Part shown: positions 17,260 to 24,721 of the stretch, in pieces
How the letters are laid out: each line of letters begins with the position of its first letter
Position numbering within the stretch: the stretch's first letter is position 1
Origin: Treponema sp. JC4
GTDB lineage: Bacteria > Spirochaetota > Spirochaetia > Treponematales > Treponemataceae
DNA: 38,893 bases
Direction: 5' to 3'
Assembly (NCBI RefSeq): GCF_000260795.1
Contig: NZ_AJGU01000024.1
Span: 1-38,893, forward strand
Position numbers and translations under genes: made by a program
Notes under the pieces: model-generated
Database searches by the model: none
Told to the model about the DNA's origin: nothing
What the model saw: only the letters and a program-made list of their open reading frames with translations

Positions 17260-18144
17260 CTATGCGTCGCTCTCATCAGCCTTCATTACTCTCATCTGAA
17301 TCGCACTAATCATTGCAAGAATTGCGAACAGAACCATAGAAGCCGCACATGAATATCCCATTTTGTAAGCTTCAAAACCGTTTTTATAGATGAAAAGATA
17401 AATTGCGTAAGTTGCGGTTACCGGTCCACCCTTAGTTGTAATGGCGATAGTATCGTAAATCTGGAAGGAACCGATTACAGTTGTAATTACTACAAAGGCA
17501 ATTACAGGTCTGATATATGGAAGTACAACGCTGAAGAAGCGGCGGGCAGGAGAACAGCCGTCAATCATAGCAGCTTCTTCAATTTCTCTTGGAACCCCCT
17601 GAAGGCCTGCAAAAATCAAAAGCGCTGTGTAACCCATATGGCGCCAGATATTAATCATGGCAATTGAAGGAAGGGCTGTTTTAGTATCTGTAAGCCAGTT
17701 GATTTTAGCAAAGCCCATTTTTACTAATACTGCATCAATAATTCCAACCGGAGGGTCAAGCATCCAGAACCAGAGCAGGGCAACTACTACGTTAGACATA
17801 ATCCATGGAACCAGGAAGATTCCCTTCATCAGGTTAGAATTGCCAACTGCCTTGTTCATAATCAAAGCAATAATCATGGCGAGAACTGTCTGAAGAGGAA
17901 TGTTCAAGAGAACGTAGCAGACTGTAACCTTCATTGCAGTCCAGAAGTCCTTGTCGCAGAAAAGTGCCAGATAATTTTTGAAGCCGACAAACTTTGCCTT
18001 AGAGAACAAGTCCCAGTTTGTAAAGCTGTAAATCAAGCCGCGGATTGTCGGCATAAGATAGAATAAGAAAAATCCGATTAAACATGGAATAACAAAGCTG
18101 AAAGCAATGAGATTCCTTTTGATTTTATAGTTTTTTATATCCAT
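17260..18144 (-). CDS. sugar ABC transporter permease, MalF/MsmF type
   Basis: 294 residues with six membrane segments, an N-terminal AFSVIPCLIGFFLFY-type start and the EAA loop EEAAMIDGCSPARRFFSVVLPYI. It is the first gene of the alpha-galactoside operon. No ATPase gene is in the operon, so the transporter probably shares a multi-sugar ATPase (MsmK/UgpC type) encoded elsewhere; this is inference from related systems. The ATG lacks any Shine-Dalgarno and has TAAAGT ending 7 nt upstream. Confidence 0.93.
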   Translation of the reverse strand: MDIKNYKIKRNLIAFSFVIPCLIGFFLFYLMPTIRGLIYSFTNWDLFSKAKFVGFKNYLALFCDKDFWTAMKVTVCYVLLNIPLQTVLAMIIALIMNKAVGNSNLMKGIFLVPWIMSNVVVALLWFWMLDPPVGIIDAVLVKMGFAKINWLTDTKTALPSIAMINIWRHMGYTALLIFAGLQGVPREIEEAAMIDGCSPARRFFSVVLPYIRPVIAFVVITTVIGSFQIYDTIAITTKGGPVTATYAIYLFIYKNGFEAYKMGYSCAASMVLFAILAMISAIQMRVMKADESDA

Positions 18145-18151
18145 GTTTTTA

Positions 18152-18179
18152 ACTTTAACACAGTTCTGTAAAATGTAAA
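18152..18179 (-). promoter_or_regulatory. promoter of the alpha-galactoside operon
   Basis: On the minus strand, TTTACA (18179-18174) and TAAAGT (18157-18152) are separated by 16 bases. The -10 ends 7 nt before ATG 18144, predicting a leaderless message. The -35 coincides with one of the TGTAAA/TTTACA repeats, so a repressor bound there would block it. Confidence 0.5.
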
Positions 18180-18234
18180 GTTAAAAATGTAAAATTTTAC
18201 ATAATTTTTGAAAACTTTTACAAATTACTTTACA
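18167..18234. promoter_or_regulatory. operator cluster between LacI gene and galactoside operon
   Basis: ATGTAAAATTTTACAT (18187-18202) is a perfect 16-bp palindrome. It is flanked by TGTAAAG at 18174-18180 and the inverted partner CTTTACA at 18228-18234, with further half-sites TGTAAA at 18167 and TTTTACA at 18216. The repeats overlap the -35 boxes of both divergent promoters. Binding by the adjacent LacI-family protein, controlling both the operon and itself, is the simplest reading. Confidence 0.65.
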
Positions 18235-18257
18235 TTTGCTAAGTTTGACCTTAGAAT
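18229..18257 (+). promoter_or_regulatory. promoter of the LacI-family regulator gene
   Basis: TTTACA (18229-18234), 17 bases, then TAGAAT (18252-18257). The -10 ends 6 nt before ATG 18264, so the predicted transcript begins at or next to the start codon. Confidence 0.6.
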
Positions 18258-18263
18258 AAAGCC

Positions 18264-19268
18264 ATGACGATTACTGAACTGGCAAAAGAAGCGGATGTTT
18301 CAATAGCGACCGTATCACGATTTTTAAATAACGGCCCTGTAAAAGAGGAAACCCGCAAAAAACTCGAAGCAATAGTGCTCAAGCACAACTTTGTTCCATC
18401 AAAAATTACAAAGGAAATTATCAACGGACAGAGTAAATCAATTGCCGTACTCACCCACTCTTTCAGTAATCTTTATACAGCTGAATTTTCAGAAGCCGTA
18501 GTAAACCTTTGCGGTGAACGAAAAATGACCTGCTACACAGGCTGCTGCTCCGGCGTAGAATCTGAATACAATTATCTTCTGGATTTTGTCGGAAGAAAAA
18601 TCAACGGCGTAATTTTGCACGAGCCAAAGGACGGAGAAGCCCAGCTCAAACTTTACGAACGGATTGCAGGCCGTATGCCTTTAATCTGGATTCACTCAAT
18701 CCCGGTTGATATAGAAGTTAATTCCATCAGCGTAAATCAGGAAAAGGGAATGAAGCTTGCTATGGAATATCTGATGGGGCTTGGTCACAAAAAAATTGCC
18801 TACGTTACAGGCGAAAAAGGCTATTCCTACACCCTCAAGCAGACCCTCTGGCAGGAAGAACTGGCAAAAGCAGGTTTCCCGCCACAGCCCGCAGACCTTA
18901 TTACCGTAGAACGTACCGACTTTATCGACGGAATTAAAACCACAAAAGAAGCCGTAGCCGCCTATCTTGCCGCCGGCAACCGCCCTACAGCAATTTTCTG
19001 CGCCAACGACATTATGGCAATGGGTACAGTCAACGCCCTTACAGAAGCCGGCCTTCGTGTCCCGGACGACGTAAGCATCATGAGTCACGATAACACCGTT
19101 CTCGCCGACAGCATGAATCTTACCTGCGTGGATATGAAAATAAAAAGCGTAGCCATCGCAGCAATGGATCTGCTAGACTACGCAATGAATGGTACGGATA
19201 AAACTCCGCGACATATTACAATTACACCGGAACTGGTAATCAGAAACTCCTGCAGGGAACTTAAGTAA
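18264..19268 (+). CDS. LacI-family transcriptional regulator of the galactoside operon
   Basis: 334 residues: N-terminal helix-turn-helix (ITELAKEADVSIATVSRFLN, about residues 3-22), hinge helix region near residue 50, and a periplasmic-binding-protein-like sugar sensor (HKKIAYVTGEKG, AIFCANDIMAMGTVNAL, VPDDVSIMSHDN, near the end IRNSC). Divergent position next to the transporter operon and shared TGTAAA operators point to repression relieved by an imported sugar; the inducer is unknown. The start fits the family exactly although there is no ribosome-binding site. Confidence 0.93.
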   Translation: MTITELAKEADVSIATVSRFLNNGPVKEETRKKLEAIVLKHNFVPSKITKEIINGQSKSIAVLTHSFSNLYTAEFSEAVVNLCGERKMTCYTGCCSGVESEYNYLLDFVGRKINGVILHEPKDGEAQLKLYERIAGRMPLIWIHSIPVDIEVNSISVNQEKGMKLAMEYLMGLGHKKIAYVTGEKGYSYTLKQTLWQEELAKAGFPPQPADLITVERTDFIDGIKTTKEAVAAYLAAGNRPTAIFCANDIMAMGTVNALTEAGLRVPDDVSIMSHDNTVLADSMNLTCVDMKIKSVAIAAMDLLDYAMNGTDKTPRHITITPELVIRNSCRELK

Positions 19269-19288
19269 TTACCAGCAATCTGAATTAG

Positions 19289-20029
19289 TTACCAGCCTAA
19301 ATTCCATTCCAGAATATTTTCCGGAGTCCAGATTTTTGGGCCGCCTCTCTCAGCCTGCAAAGGACCAGCATAAACCCAGCCGGTCTTTCCTTCCCAGAAA
19401 ACGCGAACCCATCTGTCGCCGCCCTTCTTTTTTTCAGTTTCTTCTGTAACTGCATCAACTTCCAGATTAACCTGGTCATGTCCCTTTCTTTGGCTTCTTG
19501 GAATAAGGGCAATAACCTTAGAGTTTTTTGTTCCAGGTCTGTCTCTTAATTCAACCTCATCTTCTTCACCGTAAACTGCAAGCGTCTGATTTACTTTTCT
19601 TGCCGTCCAACCATCATCAAAAGTTTCAAGAAGTTCCCAGGTTCCATCACGATATGGATCAATGGACAAGGTATTTTTCTTAGCAGTCTTGCCATCCACA
19701 TAGTGAATAAAACCTATAGTATTTTTGAAGTTAATTTTAAGCCAGATATCTGTATTCTTGCCGCCTTTTGAGGTTATATACCAGATTTCATAAACCTCAA
19801 TCAAATCATTCTTTTTTAGATTTCCGATAATATCGTTTTCGTTAATTCCCGAATGAATTTCACGCTGAAAATCTTCAATATTTTCACCAATTTCTACAGT
19901 CTGAAGGTGTTCCCTTACAAGAAGGTTTTCCTTTTTGTTCTTACTTTCAGAAATTACCTTTCCGTTAGTACCCGCATACAAAACAAATGCAAAAAGCATC
20001 GAAAGCAAAAAAATACAAACTTTTCTCAT
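19289..20029 (-). CDS. secreted protein with bacterial SH3-like domain
   Basis: 246 residues starting with a signal peptide (MRKVCIFLLSMLFAFVLYAG). The ribosome-binding site is a GGGG stretch about 7 nt upstream. The region from about residue 155 (VYGEEDEVELRDRPGTKNSKVIALIPR) to about 225 (RWVRVFWEGKTGWVYAGPL) has the features of an SH3b domain, usually a cell-wall or peptide-binding module. An earlier WLKINFKNTIGFIHYVDG looks like a second, weaker SH3b copy. The function cannot be given more closely. It is convergent with the LacI gene, 20 bases away. Confidence 0.75.
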   Translation of the reverse strand: MRKVCIFLLSMLFAFVLYAGTNGKVISESKNKKENLLVREHLQTVEIGENIEDFQREIHSGINENDIIGNLKKNDLIEVYEIWYITSKGGKNTDIWLKINFKNTIGFIHYVDGKTAKKNTLSIDPYRDGTWELLETFDDGWTARKVNQTLAVYGEEDEVELRDRPGTKNSKVIALIPRSQRKGHDQVNLEVDAVTEETEKKKGGDRWVRVFWEGKTGWVYAGPLQAERGGPKIWTPENILEWNLGW

Positions 20030-20048
20030 TTTTTTAATCCCCTGTGGA

Positions 20049-20127
20049 GGCGAGCCGGTCAGAGCTCGCCATGTTCTATAGCAAAGCGTTAAAAAAAATT
20101 GCGATGCAGCAATTTTTTAGCTTTACC
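20049..20127 (-). repeat. family C two-hairpin element, copy 2
   Basis: Read on the minus strand: GGTAAAGCTAAAAAA, hairpin AAAAAATTGC / GCAATTTTTT, constant TTAACGCTTTGCTAT, then hairpin GGCGAGC / GCTCGCC. The constant segments are the same as in the copy at 16264, and both stems differ. It lies between two divergent genes. Confidence 0.75.
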
Positions 20128-20176
20128 TTATTACATTATTGCACCTGAATTGCTTTATCGCAAAGAAAAAATTCTT

Positions 20177-20182
20177 TATAAT
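20177..20182 (+). promoter_or_regulatory. -10 box of the methyltransferase gene, predicted leaderless
   Basis: A consensus TATAAT ends 6 nt before ATG 20189, with AAAATT between and no Shine-Dalgarno. The -35 region (TTTATC at 17 bases) is weak. Confidence 0.5.
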
Positions 20183-20188
20183 AAAATT

Positions 20189-21406
20189 ATGACTCAGCTG
20201 ATCTGGGATGATATATCAGAACCCTTTGATGACGAAAACGAAATATCTAAACTCAAATTTTACCGCGATCAGGATGAAAATCAGATTGTGCCAATTCATC
20301 TTTCACCAGCAGAATTTGAAGAGATTATTAATTCACCCCAGCATCTTTTTGTCGAAGGCGATAATTATCCTTTTTTAAAAATCATTTCTGGTCATCTTGA
20401 AGGAAAAGTAAACCTGATTTACATAGACCCGCCCTACAACACCGGAAATTCCTTTGCCTACAATGACAGCTTCATGAACAATGAAGATAATCATTCCACC
20501 TGGCTCAGTTTTATGAAACGCCGCCTCCTTCTTGCCCAGCAGCTTCTTTCAGACAACGGCTGTATTTTTATTGCCATTGACCAGAGTGAACTTTATGTTC
20601 TTAAGCTTTTATGCGATCAGATTTTTGGCGAAGACAATTTCGTAAATGATTTTATGTGGCTTCACGGAAAAGGAAAAAAAGACAGATGGTCCCGCACCCT
20701 TCAGCAGCACACTCTCTGCTATGCAAAAAACAAACGTTTTCTTGGCGCCTTCTGCGATGTTGAAGTAACAGACTGGGCAAAATCAAACCCTGATGATGAT
20801 CCCCGCGGTAACTGGTTTTCCGGCAGCATTTCCTTTACCGAAAAACGTTCAAACCCAAAGCACAAGAATTTTTACGAACTGATTTCTCCAAGCGGAAAAA
20901 AATGGAAACGCCAGTGGTTTGTAAGCCTGGAAGAAATGGAAACCCTTCTTGCCACAGACAAAATCTATTTTGGAAAAAAGCCTGAATACGATCAGGTTCC
21001 GCGTATAAAAATCTTCAATTCTGAAGAAACAGAAATTATTCCTAAAAATATAATTGATACTGTTGAATCAACCCGGGCTGCTCAGCGTCACCTGGATGAA
21101 CTTTTAGGCGAAAAAGACCTTTTTGATAATCCAAAGCCCGTAGATCTGATCGAACACCTTATCACAATCTCTCAGCAGCCTAAAAACGCCCTGATTCTGG
21201 ACTTTTTTGCAGGCAGCGGCACTACTTTTGAAGCCGTTTCTAACCTGAATGCCGAAGACGGAGGAAGCCGCCGCTGTATTTTAGTCCAGCTTCCGGAACA
21301 GAACATGCGAAATCCTCTAATGACAATCAGCGATGTCTGCAGAAAACGAATTAACGCGGTCTGCCAGAAAAGCGGCGAAAAGGTATCCTTCCTCACGCTA
21401 AAATAA
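20189..21406 (+). CDS. orphan site-specific DNA adenine methyltransferase (type III Mod-like)
   Basis: I start at ATG 20189 because the longer frame would begin inside repeat C2 and the -10 box 20177-20182 lies inside it. The 405-residue product has the beta-class order: catalytic motif IV DPPYNTG at residues 80-86, then the S-adenosylmethionine motif I DFFAGSGTT at residues 338-346. This is typical of type III Mod and related N6-adenine methyltransferases, but it is shorter than usual type III Mod (about 550-650). No restriction (Res) gene adjoins it, so it is either a solitary epigenetic methylase or a remnant. No simple-sequence tract for phase variation was seen. Confidence 0.88.
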   Translation: MTQLIWDDISEPFDDENEISKLKFYRDQDENQIVPIHLSPAEFEEIINSPQHLFVEGDNYPFLKIISGHLEGKVNLIYIDPPYNTGNSFAYNDSFMNNEDNHSTWLSFMKRRLLLAQQLLSDNGCIFIAIDQSELYVLKLLCDQIFGEDNFVNDFMWLHGKGKKDRWSRTLQQHTLCYAKNKRFLGAFCDVEVTDWAKSNPDDDPRGNWFSGSISFTEKRSNPKHKNFYELISPSGKKWKRQWFVSLEEMETLLATDKIYFGKKPEYDQVPRIKIFNSEETEIIPKNIIDTVESTRAAQRHLDELLGEKDLFDNPKPVDLIEHLITISQQPKNALILDFFAGSGTTFEAVSNLNAEDGGSRRCILVQLPEQNMRNPLMTISDVCRKRINAVCQKSGEKVSFLTLK

Positions 21407-21438
21407 AAACAAATTTTTTAAAATTTTTCTCAAACTGA

Positions 21439-21493
21439 TTGACACTCTTTGTTAGTTAGTATAAACTAACATCATAAGTTAGATAATCCTAAC
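21439..21493 (+). promoter_or_regulatory. regulated promoter with two operator-like palindromes
   Basis: TTGACA (21439-21444) and TATAAA (21460-21465) are 15 bases apart. GTTAGTTAGTATAAACTAAC (21451-21470) is an inverted repeat with 7-bp arms that covers the -10. A second one, GTTAGATAATCCTAAC (21478-21493), follows 25 bases downstream, centre to centre. This is the layout of a repressed promoter. The regulator is unknown. Confidence 0.55.
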
Positions 21494-21597
21494 AACTCAA
21501 ATAAGGCTCTTATAAAAACTATTAATATGCTAACATCGGCGTCGCCGGTGGATTAAGCGGTGTGCAAGTTTGCCAGATTGCACACCGCTTTTTTTTA
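21472..21597 (+). ncRNA. candidate small RNA (or leader-peptide transcript)
   Basis: A promoter at 21439-21465 and a strong terminator at 21555-21596 bracket about 125 bases with no gene. The only ORF is nine codons (ATG 21527, MLTSASPVD) without a ribosome-binding site. Alternatively the terminator belongs to the methyltransferase gene 150 bases upstream, and the promoter is a remnant of a lost gene. I favour an independent short transcript, moderately. Confidence 0.4.
21555..21596 (+). terminator. strong rho-independent terminator
   Basis: AAGCGGTGTGCAA (21555-21567) pairs perfectly with TTGCACACCGCTT (21578-21590), followed by T8. The T-run overlaps the last codon of the converging DUF1015 gene. 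Confidence 0.92.
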
Positions 21598-22923
21598 GTT
21601 GAAAAGTTTACGACATTCAAGGTAGAAGCGTTTTTCGTCCGCTTCACCCATACTAAAGCTTTTGCGTGGAAGTGGACCGCGTCCGTTGATTGTTTCAAAG
21701 AAGCTGTCTTTTGCAATAGGAGGAAGAAGAACTGAAAGAGCCCCTTTCTGTGCGCCAAGGCGGAATACTTCTTCACTTCCGTGAATGTAGTCAATTTCTG
21801 CTCCGTCAACAGTCTTCAAGAATTCATCTACAAGCGGCTGGAAACGTGCAACCGCAAGTTCAGTAATCTTAGTCTGCAAAAGAAGGTATTTCTGAACTCC
21901 TTCCTTATCAAGATAAACAAAACCAAAATCAGCCTTACTTGCCTTTACAGCAGCCTCAAGTTCAGAAGCAGAAGCAACTTCGCGTAAAGCACCTTCAAGA
22001 GCTCCTCCCACTTTATTAATCAAAGCTTCAATATCAGCATTAAAAATTACACGATGAATAGGCTCAAAAGTAAGACCTCTATCATAAATGTTTACAATTT
22101 CAATTAAAGCAAAACGAACAGGATTTTCAGCAAGTTCTGCTTCGCTGGCACCGCCCGCCACTAGCTCAGCCTTATATTCATCCCATACAGCTTTAGCAGT
22201 CGCAAGCGAGTGGTTTCCGTCACCAACCGCAAAAAGGAAGGTAGAACCATCAGGCGCACGGTTTGCATCAGCAATTTTATTGAGAGCAGAGGTAAGGTAG
22301 TCCAGATCCGAATCACTTTCCAGCGCCCAGCCCTTAATGCTTCCGCCATTGCACATTAAATCGCCCTGGTAAAGGGGTTTTCTACCGTCAGAAGCCAGTT
22401 TTCCAGCTCCACCAACAAGTAAATCCTCCTTATCATTTACCAGCAGCATGATATGAGGAAGTTCCAGAGGCGCCCCCTTACGGATTTCCTTTCTTGGAGG
22501 AATACGGTCTACAATTGTAGCCTCTGTCGCGCGTATATTTGCCTTAGAAAAAGGCTTCCATTCATAAGTTTCAAGATCAATCTGAGCCACAAGCCCCTTT
22601 CTGGTGCGGCCAAAAGCAGTTGTGCGTTCAAGATAAACAAAAGCCTTGCGGGCAGCATCAAAAACACCCTCTTCAATATAGGCTTTCATCGTCTGGCGGA
22701 TTTTCGCAATTCGCTCAGCCTTGTCACCATCATTCAGATAAACTTCAGGCAAAATCAGATTCAGCGTACTTGGCTTAGTGCCCGCCTGCTCTGCAGCTTT
22801 TTTCCAATAATCACGATCCTGAGTGTACTGATCACAGGCAATTACAGACCATGATTTCAAATCAACATTTTTAGGCAAAAGAATTTCTGGAACACGAAGT
22901 CCAAGTTCACTAATAGTTTTCAT
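21595..22923 (-). CDS. DUF1015 family protein
   Basis: ATG 22923 is used rather than the TTG two codons earlier, because a TATAAT ends 6 nt upstream of it. The 442-residue protein matches DUF1015: it opens with VPEILLPKNVDLKSWSVIACDQY, has the VGDGNHSLATAKA block and the closing GPLPRKSFSMGEADEKRFYLE segment. The family is widespread, and its members sit near serine/amino-acid genes in many bacteria. The biochemical function is not known to me, and context here gives no help: it stands alone between convergent and divergent genes. It appears cytoplasmic. Confidence 0.85.
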   Translation of the reverse strand: MKTISELGLRVPEILLPKNVDLKSWSVIACDQYTQDRDYWKKAAEQAGTKPSTLNLILPEVYLNDGDKAERIAKIRQTMKAYIEEGVFDAARKAFVYLERTTAFGRTRKGLVAQIDLETYEWKPFSKANIRATEATIVDRIPPRKEIRKGAPLELPHIMLLVNDKEDLLVGGAGKLASDGRKPLYQGDLMCNGGSIKGWALESDSDLDYLTSALNKIADANRAPDGSTFLFAVGDGNHSLATAKAVWDEYKAELVAGGASEAELAENPVRFALIEIVNIYDRGLTFEPIHRVIFNADIEALINKVGGALEGALREVASASELEAAVKASKADFGFVYLDKEGVQKYLLLQTKITELAVARFQPLVDEFLKTVDGAEIDYIHGSEEVFRLGAQKGALSVLLPPIAKDSFFETINGRGPLPRKSFSMGEADEKRFYLECRKLFN

Positions 22924-22929
22924 GCGCAA

Positions 22930-22935
22930 ATTATA
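22930..22935 (-). promoter_or_regulatory. -10 box of the DUF1015 gene, predicted leaderless
   Basis: TATAAT on the minus strand ends 6 nt before ATG 22923, with TTGCGC between and no Shine-Dalgarno. TAGCAC 17 bases upstream is a weak -35. Confidence 0.5.
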
Positions 22936-23053
22936 CAGATTTGGCAGAAAATGTGCTACGCAGGTTAAAAATTGTTACTAAAAATTTCACTTTTTCCAAC
23001 CTGCTTTATCACTTTTCTTGCAGAAAAATGATGTTCGATTTATAGTAACATTG

Positions 23054-23160
23054 CATGGCAGACCCGCGTTCCTAAGAACGCGGCCGGCTGTTCCGCACTT
23101 CGCTTACGCTCATCCTCCTCGCTTCGCTGCGGTGGACTGCTTCGCAGGTGCTCCATAGCC
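23054..23160 (-). repeat. family B GC-rich repeat, copy 1
   Basis: Read on the minus strand it runs GGAGCACCTGCG, AGCAG, ACCGCAGCGAAGCGAGGA, TGAGCGTAAGCGAAGTGCGGA, then CCGGCCGCG. The copy at 32185-32295 has the same blocks in the same order. It is full of GCGAAG repeats that can pair with each other. It lies immediately upstream of rpoN. Confidence 0.75.
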
Positions 23161-23175
23161 TTCTGCATTTTACCT

Positions 23176-24627
23176 ATGGCAGATTTCGATTTAACCCAGC
23201 GGCAGTCGCAGGTACAGGTACAAAAACTTTCTCAAAACCTGGTTTACGGGCTGAAAATTCTCCAGATGCCCACAAAAGAACTGCGTTCAGAAATCTACAA
23301 GGTAGTAAACGAAAATCCAGCCCTGGAAATTGTCCGAGATCCTGCAGTCCGTAAGCAGGGCAGCGAATGGGAAGGAGAAGCCCAGTTCAAAAGCCAGGAT
23401 TACCAGGCTCTTCTTGAATCCCGTGAAGATAACCGCGAAAGCCTGCAGCAGCATTTAATGCATCAGCTCAATTCCATGCGACTTTCTCCAGATGAATACG
23501 AGCTTTCTCAAAAACTGATTTATAATCTGGATAAGAACGGCTGTTACGGTTCAATGCGGGCGCCGGAAACCTTGCTTGATAAAAGCCGCCCCCTACAGAA
23601 CCGCGTAATGCTGGAACGTTGTATTTCCCGAATTCAAAGCATGGACCCTGTTGGAACCTGCTGCCGTACTCTTGAAGAAAGCCTTTTTATTCAGGCAAAA
23701 ATTGCAGGAGACGCAAGCCCGGTCGCCCTATTTCTTCTGGACGGCCATCTCGATTTTCTCAATCCTCCGGAAGCAGAAAAAGTTGCTAAAAAAATCAAAG
23801 CCTTCCTTTCAGACTGGCACAGTAAAAAATTCGCAAAAGCCCTTCCTATAGATGATGAAAAAATTAATGTCCATACGGTAACAGAAGCTCTTCACTATAT
23901 CTTAAGGCTGAATCCTCATCCCGCTTCCGAATATTCCTGGGAAACTTCCCTTTCAGAAATTTCCCAGCCGGACATTGTACTTACCGTAACAAAAGAAGCC
24001 GGCCACCTACCCGCTGATGATTTTTCTCATGGTAAAATTGCTGTTCCAAAAAAAGACTTTCACTTTCAGGTAAAATATGCTTCCGGCCTACTCCCGGAAA
24101 TCCGATTGAATCAGACTGCTATTTCCGGCAAAAAGACTCTGGAAGCCGCAAAACAGTTTATAAATAACCTTCTCTTCCGCCAGAACACAATTGCCCTGCA
24201 GGGCTGTGCAATTGTAAAACATCAGCTGGATTTTTTTGAAAAAGGACCTGGAAATATAACTCCCCTCACCCGTAAGCAGCTTGCAGATTTTCTGGGCATT
24301 CACCTTTCAACTGTCTCACGCATGACCGCTAAAAAAAACAGCAAATATATTCAGACAGAATTTGGTCTTTTCCCGGCAAGCTACTTTTTTTCTTCCGCCC
24401 TTGCCCGTACAGCAGACGAAAATAAAAATAGCGCAAGCAGTCTTATTTCCGCCGAAGCCGTCAAATCAAAAATGTACGAAATTATTTCTTCTCAGCCACA
24501 AGATGATAAAAAACTTTCTGATAACGAACTGACAAAACTTTTAAATGAAGAGGGCATCAAAATAGCCCGCCGAACCGTAGCAAAATACCGCGCCCAGCTT
24601 GGCTTACAGAATTCTTTCCGCCGCTAA
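23176..24627 (+). CDS. rpoN: RNA polymerase sigma-54 factor
   Basis: 483 residues in the sigma-54 order: Q-rich region I (LTQRQSQVQVQKLSQNLVYGLKILQMP), the core-binding middle (VGTCCRTLEESLFIQ corresponds to VGAxxLxECLxLQ), LTRKQLADFLGIHLSTVSRMTAKK, and the RpoN box ARRTVAKYR at residues 464-472, which contacts the -24 element. Sigma-54 needs an AAA+ activator; none is encoded in the window, and I saw no clear GG-N10-GC promoter here. Start ATG 23176 fits region I; no good ribosome-binding site is visible. Confidence 0.97.
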   Translation: MADFDLTQRQSQVQVQKLSQNLVYGLKILQMPTKELRSEIYKVVNENPALEIVRDPAVRKQGSEWEGEAQFKSQDYQALLESREDNRESLQQHLMHQLNSMRLSPDEYELSQKLIYNLDKNGCYGSMRAPETLLDKSRPLQNRVMLERCISRIQSMDPVGTCCRTLEESLFIQAKIAGDASPVALFLLDGHLDFLNPPEAEKVAKKIKAFLSDWHSKKFAKALPIDDEKINVHTVTEALHYILRLNPHPASEYSWETSLSEISQPDIVLTVTKEAGHLPADDFSHGKIAVPKKDFHFQVKYASGLLPEIRLNQTAISGKKTLEAAKQFINNLLFRQNTIALQGCAIVKHQLDFFEKGPGNITPLTRKQLADFLGIHLSTVSRMTAKKNSKYIQTEFGLFPASYFFSSALARTADENKNSASSLISAEAVKSKMYEIISSQPQDDKKLSDNELTKLLNEEGIKIARRTVAKYRAQLGLQNSFRR

Positions 24628-24631
24628 GGCT

Positions 24632-24672
24632 GTTAAATAAAAATGGGACTACCCGGATATGAGTAGTCCCCG
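24632..24672 (-). terminator. terminator of the branched-chain amino-acid binding protein gene
   Basis: GGGACTAC (24645-24652) pairs with GTAGTCCC (24663-24670). On the minus strand the stem is followed by ATTTTTATTT. It also lies just behind rpoN, but without a T-run in that direction. Confidence 0.75.
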
Positions 24673-24721
24673 CTATCAAAACAATACTAGCAATTAAACT
24701 AAAAGCTTTTCGCTATTATCG

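Noticed and set aside
20099-20188. Longer N-terminus of the methyltransferase
   Set aside because: It starts inside repeat C2, has no ribosome-binding site, and encodes sequence unlike the family; the TATAAT lies inside it.
21451-21493. GTTAG...CTAAC palindromes considered as DtxR/MntR boxes
   Set aside because: They resemble that general pattern, but the match is too loose to name the regulator and no such regulator is in the window.
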